From Nitrospirota bacterium (lineage in GTDB: Bacteria > Nitrospirota > Nitrospiria > SBBL01 > Manganitrophaceae): 7,088 nt of DNA. The stretch is from assembly GCA_023248505.1 (NCBI GenBank), contig JAHFEM010000093.1:1-7088 (forward strand), in the 5' to 3' direction. A model generated the notes under the pieces. That model was not told the DNA's origin. It searched no databases and worked only from the letters and a program-made list of their open reading frames with translations. Shown in pieces: positions 1-4,752 of the stretch; the first letter of the stretch is position 1, and the number at the start of each line of letters is the position of its first letter. A program made the position numbers and the translations under genes.

Positions 1-1
1 A

Positions 2-613
2 GAGACCCACCTCCGGCGAAGGCGTTTCCAGCCTTCCCCGTCGAACCCAGAAAAGATTGCTGATCGTTCCCTCACAAAGATATCCTTCAAGACTCAGAAA
101 AAGTCCTTCAACCGCCCCCTTTTTTTTTGTCTCCAGTTTGGCCATGATGTTATTCAGAAAACTCGTTGATTTCATCGCCGGGTCGAGGGCCGATGGCGCG
201 TTGCGTCGTACTTGAACGAGGTTGGCGGAGATCCCGTTGAGATAATCATCCGGCGGATAGCCGGTGAACGAGCGGGCGGTGACGACGAGGGTCGGTTTTT
301 CGCAAAGGGCCGGATCGAGGCCGATCTCTCCCTCTCCACGCGTGATCGTGAGACGAAGGAGCGCATCTCGAAGCGCGTTTCGCATCAGGGTATCGTAGAG
401 GATTTTTTCGAGCTGTGAGAAGGGAGGAAGGGGGAGTTCCAATCGCCGCGCCGACCGGGCCAGCCGCTCCAGGTGCTGAGGGAGACGGAAGATGGTCCCA
501 TCGTAGGCGCGGAGGGTCTCGAAGAGACCATCTCCATACAAAAAGCCGTGATCGAAGACGGAGATCTTCGCCTCTTCCCTTGGGACGAACCGATCGTGAA
601 GGAAGATCCACAT
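2..613 (-). CDS. pabC: Class IV aminotransferase family protein, probable aminodeoxychorismate lyase (PabC-like), 3' end outside window
   Basis: This is an open minus-strand frame of 204 codons from ATG 613-611 to the window edge, with no stop, so the C-terminus is missing. It is a PLP-dependent fold-type IV enzyme. Seen in the sequence: FDHGFLYGDGLFETLRAYDG at residues 20-39, the HLERL segment at 47-51, the likely Schiff-base lysine K148 in AMKSTSFLNN, and EGTISNLFW at 181-189 with the conserved Glu of the family. The family includes aminodeoxychorismate lyase, D-amino acid aminotransferase and branched-chain aminotransferase. Its position directly after a PabB-type gene (stop TAA 616-614, start ATG 613-611, no gap) argues for PabC, which cleaves aminodeoxychorismate to p-aminobenzoate and pyruvate in the cytoplasm. 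No good ribosome binding site is visible, so translation is probably coupled to pabB. The substrate is inferred from context, and an aminotransferase role remains possible. Confidence 0.85.
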   Translation of the reverse strand, partial: MWIFLHDRFVPREEAKISVFDHGFLYGDGLFETLRAYDGTIFRLPQHLERLARSARRLELPLPPFSQLEKILYDTLMRNALRDALLRLTITRGEGEIGLDPALCEKPTLVVTARSFTGYPPDDYLNGISANLVQVRRNAPSALDPAMKSTSFLNNIMAKLETKKKGAVEGLFLSLEGYLCEGTISNLFWVRRGRLETPSPEVGL

Positions 614-2131
614 TTAAAAGCCGTTACTCTCTGTTTCCAGTGCCTTTACCAAAGCCGCCGCCTTTTGAAGGGTTTCCTGGTATTCTTTCTCCGGATCCGA
701 ATCGGCGACAATGCCGGCCCCCACTTGAAAGGTCATTTCTTCTCCCTGCCGGACCCATGTTCGGATGGCGATGTTCAGATCCATCTCTCCCGTGAAGCCG
801 ATATAGCCGAGGGCGCCGGTGTAAATCCCCCGGGCGCGTTTCTCTAATTCGCAGAGAATTTCCATGCAACGGATTTTGGGAACCCCGGTAATGGTTCCCC
901 CCGGGAAGAGGGCCTGGAAGGCCTCCATCAACGCCACCTCCGGCCGAAGCTCTCCGTGGATATTCGAGACCAGATGGAATACGTGCGAGTACTTTTCAAG
1001 CGACATCAATTCATCCACTTGGATCGAGCCGTAGCGGCAGACCTTGCCCAAATCGTTGCGCTCCAGATCGACAAGCATCAGATGTTCTGCCCGCTCCTTT
1101 TTACTCTGGTAGAGGGCGCGGACCATCCGCTCATCCTCCGCCTCATCTTTCCCACGAGGATGGGTTCCCGCGATCGGCCTGGTTGAGATAAGGCGTTTTC
1201 CTCTCGATGCCTTCACCTGAACGAGCCGTTCGGGCGAGCCGCTTGCAATCTGGACGATTCCCAAGTCAAGATAAGCGGAGAACGGAGAGGGGTTGATCTC
1301 TCGGAGCCGCCGGTAGAGCGCGAAGGAGGGGAGGGGAGAAGAAACGAGCCGGAAGCGGTGCGAGAGATTCGCCTGAAAAATATCCCCGGCGGCGATGTAC
1401 TCTTTCGCCCGAAGGACCATTTCGATATACTCCTCCTGCGAGATATCCCCCGCGATGGTGGGCGGGGGGGCTTGCCTCTCGATTTCAGGCGGAGAAGGGG
1501 AACCGATCAGTCTTGCTCGCAGATCGGCGATCTTTTCCCGCCCTTTTCTGCGGGCGGATTCCTCCGATTCTCCCAGTTCTATTTCAGGAAGGGGGTTGTA
1601 GACCAGAAGAAGTTGTTCCCTCTCATGATCGAGGAGAATGAAAAGATCAAAAAACAGAAAGAAAGTATCGGGGAGCGCCGGATTCCAGACCGGCGGCGAG
1701 GGAATTCGCTCCCATTGACGAACCAGATCATAGCTGAAAAAACCGGCTGCGCCTCCTTGCAGAAATGGAATTTCTGAAAACGATCCTTCGGCCGGCGGAG
1801 ATTGAAACCGATCGAGCCACTGCTGAAGGTGGGCAAGCGGATTGCCCTTCTGAAAAAGAGAATATCTCTCCCCTTCGCCGAGATAATCGAATCGGCTCGT
1901 TTCCGCTTTGCTCTGGAATTGAGCAAACGGGGTCCCTGCCAGGAGCGAAAAATGTCCATCGAACCACCCTCCCCGCGCCCCCTCGAAGAGAACCGCCGGT
2001 CCTTTCCATTGACAGCGCTCAAAGAGCCCCATCGCCCCCTCCCCCTTTGTGGGAAGGACTTCAATGATAGGGGCCCTACCGGGGTGATCCGGAGAAAGGG
2101 GTTTTGATCTCGATTCCCGTATGGAAATCAT
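614..2131 (-). CDS. pabB: Aminodeoxychorismate synthase component I (PabB-type chorismate-binding enzyme)
   Basis: This is a 505-residue member of the anthranilate synthase I / PabB family, complete from ATG 2131-2129 to TAA 616-614. The N-terminal domain has GGAAGFFSYDLVRQWERIP at about 126-144. The C-terminal chorismate-binding domain (about 230-500) shows NPSPFSAYLDLG (280-291), SGSPERL (297-303), RPIAGTHPRG (318-327), KERAEHLMLVDLERNDLG (345-362), FPGGTITGVPK (409-419) and GAGIVADSD (471-479). NPSPFSAYL and the adjoining pabC favour p-aminobenzoate synthesis, where the enzyme would aminate chorismate at C4 using ammonia from a PabA amidotransferase. No PabA gene is in the window. The nucleophilic Lys of E. 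coli-type PabB (PIKGT) is Ala321 here, as in TrpE, so anthranilate synthase activity cannot be excluded. The start overlaps the previous stop as ATGA, which implies translational coupling. Confidence 0.88.
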   Translation of the reverse strand: MISIRESRSKPLSPDHPGRAPIIEVLPTKGEGAMGLFERCQWKGPAVLFEGARGGWFDGHFSLLAGTPFAQFQSKAETSRFDYLGEGERYSLFQKGNPLAHLQQWLDRFQSPPAEGSFSEIPFLQGGAAGFFSYDLVRQWERIPSPPVWNPALPDTFFLFFDLFILLDHEREQLLLVYNPLPEIELGESEESARRKGREKIADLRARLIGSPSPPEIERQAPPPTIAGDISQEEYIEMVLRAKEYIAAGDIFQANLSHRFRLVSSPLPSFALYRRLREINPSPFSAYLDLGIVQIASGSPERLVQVKASRGKRLISTRPIAGTHPRGKDEAEDERMVRALYQSKKERAEHLMLVDLERNDLGKVCRYGSIQVDELMSLEKYSHVFHLVSNIHGELRPEVALMEAFQALFPGGTITGVPKIRCMEILCELEKRARGIYTGALGYIGFTGEMDLNIAIRTWVRQGEEMTFQVGAGIVADSDPEKEYQETLQKAAALVKALETESNGF

Positions 2132-2412
2132 TCGGCTGATTCCATCTCCCGCAAGATTGTCTCGGTCGGATTCTTCGACTGAAGGAGGGGAGCGGGAATC
2201 TGCTCACGAAGTGCGGCTTCTCGAAGGGTCTCCACCGTCTTGCGCATCATCTTCCTTCCGCTGAGGGAGGGCCCGGCGGCGGTCAAGAGGACAGAGCCGA
2301 CCTTGAAGGTTTTGATCCGGCCTGAAAGCTGATCGACGAGACGAACCGCCTCTTTCGGATCATCGCGATCCGGGAGATCCGGCGTCAAGAGCGGGGGTTC
2401 AGAGGAAGGCAT
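2128..2412 (-). CDS. Small protein of unknown function with a PyrF-like N-terminal segment
   Basis: This 94-residue ORF starts at ATG 2412-2410, with AGGAAAG placed about 4 nt upstream as ribosome binding site. It ends in a TGA overlapping the pabB start by 4 bp (ATGA). Residues 10-51 resemble the beginning of orotidine-5'-phosphate decarboxylase: a TPD where PyrF has ALD, a DPKEAVRLVDQL helix, GRIKTFKVG with the conserved Lys37, then LLTAAGPSL. The rest of PyrF, including the DLKxHDIPN catalytic strand, is absent. Residues 52-94 are a charged, probably helical tail that I do not recognise. I checked the two other minus-strand frames past the similarity and found early stops and no PyrF-like continuation. 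The ORF is probably translated, given its RBS and coupling to pabB, but it cannot be a working decarboxylase. It may be a remnant or a repurposed small protein; chance resemblance is also possible. Confidence 0.6.
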   Translation of the reverse strand: MPSSEPPLLTPDLPDRDDPKEAVRLVDQLSGRIKTFKVGSVLLTAAGPSLSGRKMMRKTVETLREAALREQIPAPLLQSKNPTETILREMESAE

Positions 2413-2424
2413 CGTCTTTCCTTA

Positions 2425-3249
2425 TTAAGAATTGGACGAGCTCGGCCGAACACAGCGAAACCCGACATCGCTGATCGTGGAATCGGGAGGGGCAAAGAGA
2501 CGAAAGGTGGCGGTCGAATGATGCTTTACCAATTCCTTCTGGACTTCCGGAGGGAAATGGCCGATGGTCGACCACGAATTGCCTCGAATGACCTTGATCG
2601 GTTTTCCATATTCCCTGCTTTGATATTTGCTGCCAGGATAGGGGCGGTACCAATCGGCCGTCCATTCCCAGACGTTCCCGGCCATGTCCAGCGCGCCATA
2701 GGGACTCTGGCCTGCGGGATAACGGCCGACCGGGGTCAGATCCTGAGATTGTCCGCCGATGTTTGCCTTCAGTAGATCAAAATCATTTCCCCAGGGATAT
2801 CTTTTCCCATCGTTCCCCCGCGCCGCTTTCTCCCACTCGGCCTCGGTTGGCAGCCGGCCCCCCTTCCAGTGACAATAGTCCTGTGCCTCCTGCCAGCGGA
2901 CCATGACGACCGGATAACGATCACTTCCTTTCAGATAATCCCCCTTTTCCCAATGGCTGGGTGGAGCATGCCGCGTTGTCCGGACGAATTCGGCATATTG
3001 AGCATTGGTTATTTCGGTGCGATCGATATAATAGAGCGGGAGATAGATCTTGTGGGCCGGGCCTTCATCGACAAACCACGGCTTGACGATCCCTTGCTCT
3101 TCCGCGTAGTGCTCCTCGTCGACCTCATCGGTCCCCATGATGAAATCACCGGCCGGAACGGCGATCATCCCTTCCGGAGGACGACGGGAACAGGCAAAGA
3201 GGCAAGCGGTGAGGAGCGCGGCGATAAAGGTGTTTCTTTGAAAGAGCAT
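2425..3249 (-). CDS. SUMF1/formylglycine-generating-enzyme-fold lipoprotein lacking the catalytic cysteines
   Basis: This is a 274-residue exported protein, starting at ATG 3249-3247 with AGGGA about 9 nt upstream and ending at TAA 2427-2425. The N-terminus has a short basic region and a hydrophobic stretch with two possible lipobox cysteines: C16 in LTAC (better match) and C20 in LFAC. It is likely a membrane-anchored lipoprotein. The SUMF1 domain is complete: MIAVPAGDFIMG (28-39), RTEITNAQYAEF (77-88), GRLPTEAEWEKAARG (131-145), YPWG (151-154), DMAGNVWEWTADWY (188-201), VIRGNSW (220-226) and DVGFRCV (261-267). True formylglycine-generating enzymes have a Cys pair shortly after the RGGSW motif. 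The only mature-domain cysteines here are C126 and C266, so sulfatase activation is unlikely. A structural or accessory role in the envelope is inferred. It is the first gene of the leftward cluster and is transcribed divergently from the cytochromes. Confidence 0.88.
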   Translation of the reverse strand: MLFQRNTFIAALLTACLFACSRRPPEGMIAVPAGDFIMGTDEVDEEHYAEEQGIVKPWFVDEGPAHKIYLPLYYIDRTEITNAQYAEFVRTTRHAPPSHWEKGDYLKGSDRYPVVMVRWQEAQDYCHWKGGRLPTEAEWEKAARGNDGKRYPWGNDFDLLKANIGGQSQDLTPVGRYPAGQSPYGALDMAGNVWEWTADWYRPYPGSKYQSREYGKPIKVIRGNSWSTIGHFPPEVQKELVKHHSTATFRLFAPPDSTISDVGFRCVRPSSSNS

Positions 3250-3277
3250 TCGTCGGATTCCCTATTTAAGTGAGCCG

Positions 3278-3306
3278 ATCTTACTGAATCGTGGAAGAGG
3301 TGTCAA
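3278..3306 (-). promoter_or_regulatory. Sigma70-type promoter for the leftward SUMF1-pab cluster
   Basis: Reading the minus strand, TTGACA (3306-3301) is followed after exactly 17 nt by TAAGAT (3283-3278). The predicted transcription start is near 3271, giving a leader of only about 20 nt before the ATG at 3249. The -35 is perfect and the -10 matches 4 of 6 consensus bases. No better internal promoter was noticed further down the tight cluster, so this one may drive all four minus-strand genes. Confidence 0.6.
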
Positions 3307-3329
3307 GCAAGCAAAAAACACTTGACACC
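3299..3329. repeat. Perfect 9-bp inverted repeat spanning both divergent -35 boxes (candidate operator)
   Basis: GGTGTCAAG at 3299-3307 and CTTGACACC at 3321-3329 are exact reverse complements separated by a 13-nt A-rich spacer. The arms are 22 bp apart start to start, about two helical turns. Each arm contains one of the two outward-facing TTGACA -35 elements. Six of the nine bp are accounted for by two consensus -35 boxes, but the symmetry extends beyond them. Operator function is inferred. Confidence 0.55.
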
Positions 3330-3350
3330 CCTGGGGCCAATCGATATAGT
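3322..3350 (+). promoter_or_regulatory. Strong sigma70-type promoter for the cytochrome genes
   Basis: TTGACA at 3322-3327 and TATAGT at 3345-3350 are separated by 17 nt, matching 11 of 12 consensus bases. The predicted start site is near 3357, leaving an untranslated leader of about 160 nt before the cytochrome ATG at 3520. The leader holds a weak 6-bp complementarity (TCGGCT 3352-3357 with AGCCGA 3388-3393) and no riboswitch I can recognise. Confidence 0.75.
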
Positions 3351-3507
3351 ATCGGCTTGTTATTCCAAAAAGGTCACTTGCCATTCCAGCCGAGTATTTT
3401 AAGTCAGAGCGTGGGAGCGAGTGTTATTGATTTTCTGAATCTCTCAAAAACAGGCACCAGCAATATCGAATCAGTAACACCAGACAATAGAGCTTCAGTG
3501 AGATAAC

Positions 3508-3514
3508 AAGGAGG
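3508..3514 (+). promoter_or_regulatory. Consensus ribosome binding site of the first cytochrome gene
   Basis: AAGGAGG lies 5 nt before ATG 3520. It fixes the start of the first cytochrome and contrasts with the second cytochrome gene, which has none. The combination with the near-consensus promoter predicts high expression. Confidence 0.85.
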
Positions 3515-3519
3515 AAGAG

Positions 3520-3963
3520 ATGAAGTTTGGACGGATCGGTTTGGCAATGCTCGTTGCAACAGCATTTACTGTGAACGTTGGCTCAGCGGCAGAGAAAGAT
3601 CCCCTTGCCCCCCGGGTTCCTGCAGACCAGATGGCAGCGGCGAAGGCTTGGAAGAACCCGATGAAGGCGACCCCTGAGAATATCGCCAAGGGAAAAGAAA
3701 TCTTCACCGGCAAAGGGACCTGCTTTACCTGCCATGGGAATGAAGGACGCGGCGACGGACCTGCCGGCGCGGCGCTCGATCCCACTCCCAGGAACTTCCA
3801 CAATCCTAAATTTCCGTCAACCAAGACCGAAGGCGAAATGGCTTGGGTGATCAAGAACGGCAGCCCTGGGACCGGGATGATCGCATACGCCCCCGCTATC
3901 ATCAGCGAGGAAGAAATGGCGCTGGTGATTCTCTTCGAGCGGAGCCTTGCTACCCAACCATAG
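3520..3963 (+). CDS. Exported mono-heme c-type cytochrome (first of tandem pair)
   Basis: This is a 147-residue class I-like cytochrome c. Residues 1-24 form a Sec signal peptide with cleavage expected around GSAA/EK. The mature protein begins with a linker carrying RVP (32-34). It continues through PENIAKGKEIF (52-62), the heme-attachment site C68-F-T-C71-H72, RGDGPAG (77-83), DPTPRNF (87-93) and GSPGTGM (114-120). M120 is the likely second axial ligand. The C-terminal helix ISEEEMALVILFERSL closes the fold. It should carry one covalently bound heme and act as a periplasmic electron carrier or small subunit; the partner oxidoreductase is not in the window. By hand alignment it is about 55% identical to the next gene over about 124 mature residues, indicating tandem duplication. 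The TAG stop is followed in the same frame by the second cytochrome. It has the best promoter and RBS in the window. Confidence 0.93.
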   Translation: MKFGRIGLAMLVATAFTVNVGSAAEKDPLAPRVPADQMAAAKAWKNPMKATPENIAKGKEIFTGKGTCFTCHGNEGRGDGPAGAALDPTPRNFHNPKFPSTKTEGEMAWVIKNGSPGTGMIAYAPAIISEEEMALVILFERSLATQP

Positions 3964-3984
3964 TCTGTTGCTCGGATTGTAAGC

Positions 3985-4425
3985 GTGTCTAGAAAGCTTT
4001 TCCCGATTCTTTTCCTTTTTGTCTTGATCTGCTCTTCAGCCGCCATGGCGGCTGAAGAGCAACTATCAAGACCGAGAGTTCCTTCGGATCGGCTGAAAGA
4101 GGCTCAAGGGCTTCAGAGTCCTCTGAAGCCGACCCCGGAGAACATCGCGAAGGGGAAGTCGCTTTTCGAGGGAAAAGGGACCTGTTTTACTTGTCATGGA
4201 AAAGAAGGAACCGGAGAGGGTCTGGCTGCGGCTGGGCTGGACCCTCCTCCTCGAAATTTCACCAACTCCGCCTTTCATGCGATGCGGACCGATGGGGAGC
4301 TTTTCTGGGTGATCAAGCATGGAAGTCCCGGAACGGCCATGATGCCGATGGTCGGGAGCGTGATCACCGAAGAAGAAGCCTGGTTGGTGCTTCTCTATGA
4401 AAGAAGTCTCGGCAGGAAAAAGTGA
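3985..4425 (+). CDS. Exported mono-heme c-type cytochrome (second of tandem pair)
   Basis: This 146-residue paralogue of the preceding cytochrome starts at GTG 3985, only 21 nt after the preceding TAG and in the same frame. No in-frame ATG, GTG or TTG lies between that stop and this GTG. The signal peptide covers residues 1 to about 22 (basic SRK, hydrophobic LFPILFLFVLIC, AMA cleavage motif). The heme site is C67-F-T-C70-H71. The conserved PENIAKGK (51-58), DPPPRNF (86-92) and GSPGTAMM (113-120) follow, with M119, M120 or M122 as axial ligand. It is presumably a periplasmic electron carrier, perhaps partnering or substituting for its twin. No Shine-Dalgarno sequence is visible, so translation probably depends on coupling to the upstream gene. 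A perfect 32-bp palindrome overlaps codons 16-26, over the signal-cleavage region. Confidence 0.9.
   Translation: MSRKLFPILFLFVLICSSAAMAAEEQLSRPRVPSDRLKEAQGLQSPLKPTPENIAKGKSLFEGKGTCFTCHGKEGTGEGLAAAGLDPPPRNFTNSAFHAMRTDGELFWVIKHGSPGTAMMPMVGSVITEEEAWLVLLYERSLGRKK
4030..4061. repeat. Perfect 32-bp palindrome inside the second cytochrome's signal-peptide coding region
   Basis: The left half TGCTCTTCAGCCGCCA (4030-4045) is the exact reverse complement of the right half (4046-4061), with no spacer and CCATGG at the centre. In RNA it could fold into a 14-bp stem with a 4-nt CAUG loop. The stretch encodes the end of the signal peptide and the first mature residues (CSSAAMAAEEQ). The first cytochrome gene has no such symmetry at the equivalent place. 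Confidence 0.9.
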
Positions 4426-4447
4426 TTGAACACGCATAGCGCGCCGC

Positions 4448-4471
4448 ATTCCCGCTGCTTGCAGCGGGAAT
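4448..4471. repeat. Perfect 11-bp stem hairpin after the cytochrome genes
   Basis: ATTCCCGCTGC (4448-4458) pairs with GCAGCGGGAAT (4461-4471) across a TT spacer. It begins 23 bp after the second cytochrome's stop. No T-run follows, so it is not a standard intrinsic terminator. It may protect the mRNA 3' end or reinforce the terminator just downstream. Confidence 0.75.
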
Positions 4472-4483
4472 CTTCAATGTCCC

Positions 4484-4515
4484 AAAAGAGGGAGCGAAAG
4501 CTCCCTCTTTTTTTT
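4484..4515 (+). terminator. Rho-independent terminator of the cytochrome operon
   Basis: GAGGGAGC (4488-4495), a GAAA tetraloop (4496-4499) and GCTCCCTC (4500-4507) form a GC-rich 8-bp stem, followed by eight T residues (4508-4515). An upstream A-run (4484-4487) can pair with the first T residues and extend the stem to 12 bp. It ends the two-cytochrome transcript and insulates the regulator gene. Confidence 0.92.
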
Positions 4516-4691
4516 GGGAACTTTGATCGGGTTGAGGGAGAACCCACGCTCGGCCATTGAGCCGGGACCGACCTTTACATCCTCATCGGGTCCAGATTTA
4601 TCGATTTGTTCTGGGAGATCTTCCTTCTTCGCTCTTATAGGGAACAAGCATTGAACGGGTATCCGACGAGACGAACAGGCTCGGACCATCA
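4516..4691. other. Intergenic stretch without recognisable gene
   Basis: Between the second cytochrome's stop (4425) and the regulator start (4753) there are 327 bp. The left part holds two hairpins and the right part a promoter and dyad. The middle carries nothing I recognise. A 75-codon minus-strand frame (4701-4474) crosses it but runs through the terminator hairpin and has no family resemblance, so it is not called. Confidence 0.5.
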
Positions 4692-4721
4692 TTGACAGCA
4701 TCGGCTTTTTTATTTTAGAAT
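4692..4721 (+). promoter_or_regulatory. Sigma70-type promoter for the HD-GYP response regulator
   Basis: TTGACA (4692-4697) and TAGAAT (4716-4721) are separated by 18 nt, matching 11 of 12 consensus bases. The predicted start near 4728 leaves a leader of roughly 25 nt that lacks a good ribosome binding site. Confidence 0.65.
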
Positions 4722-4740
4722 ACGGAGCGTATTTCTAAAT
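4712..4740. repeat. Imperfect inverted repeat over the regulator's -10 box and start site (candidate operator)
   Basis: AATACG (4719-4724) and CGTATT (4728-4733) are perfect 6-bp arms around GAG. Flanking ATTTTAG on the left and TCTAAAT on the right extend the symmetry to about 13 nt per arm if one shifted base is allowed. The dyad overlaps the -10 hexamer and predicted transcription start, a classic position for repression. Function is inferred. Confidence 0.4.
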
Positions 4741-4752
4741 AATTTGGACTCT

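Noticed and set aside
3291..3506. Plus-strand 71-codon ORF starting at GTG in the divergent intergenic region
   Set aside because: It begins upstream of the rightward promoter, so the predicted transcript would not include its start, and the sequence lacks protein-like features.
3351..3519. Cyclic-di-GMP or other riboswitch in the cytochrome leader
   Set aside because: I looked for the conserved GEMM-type sequence blocks and other familiar riboswitch cores and found none, here or in the GAF-PAS leader.
4474..4701. Minus-strand 75-codon ORF between the cytochromes and the regulator
   Set aside because: It reads through the intrinsic terminator hairpin, starts at the regulator's -35 box, has no recognisable family and no clear RBS.
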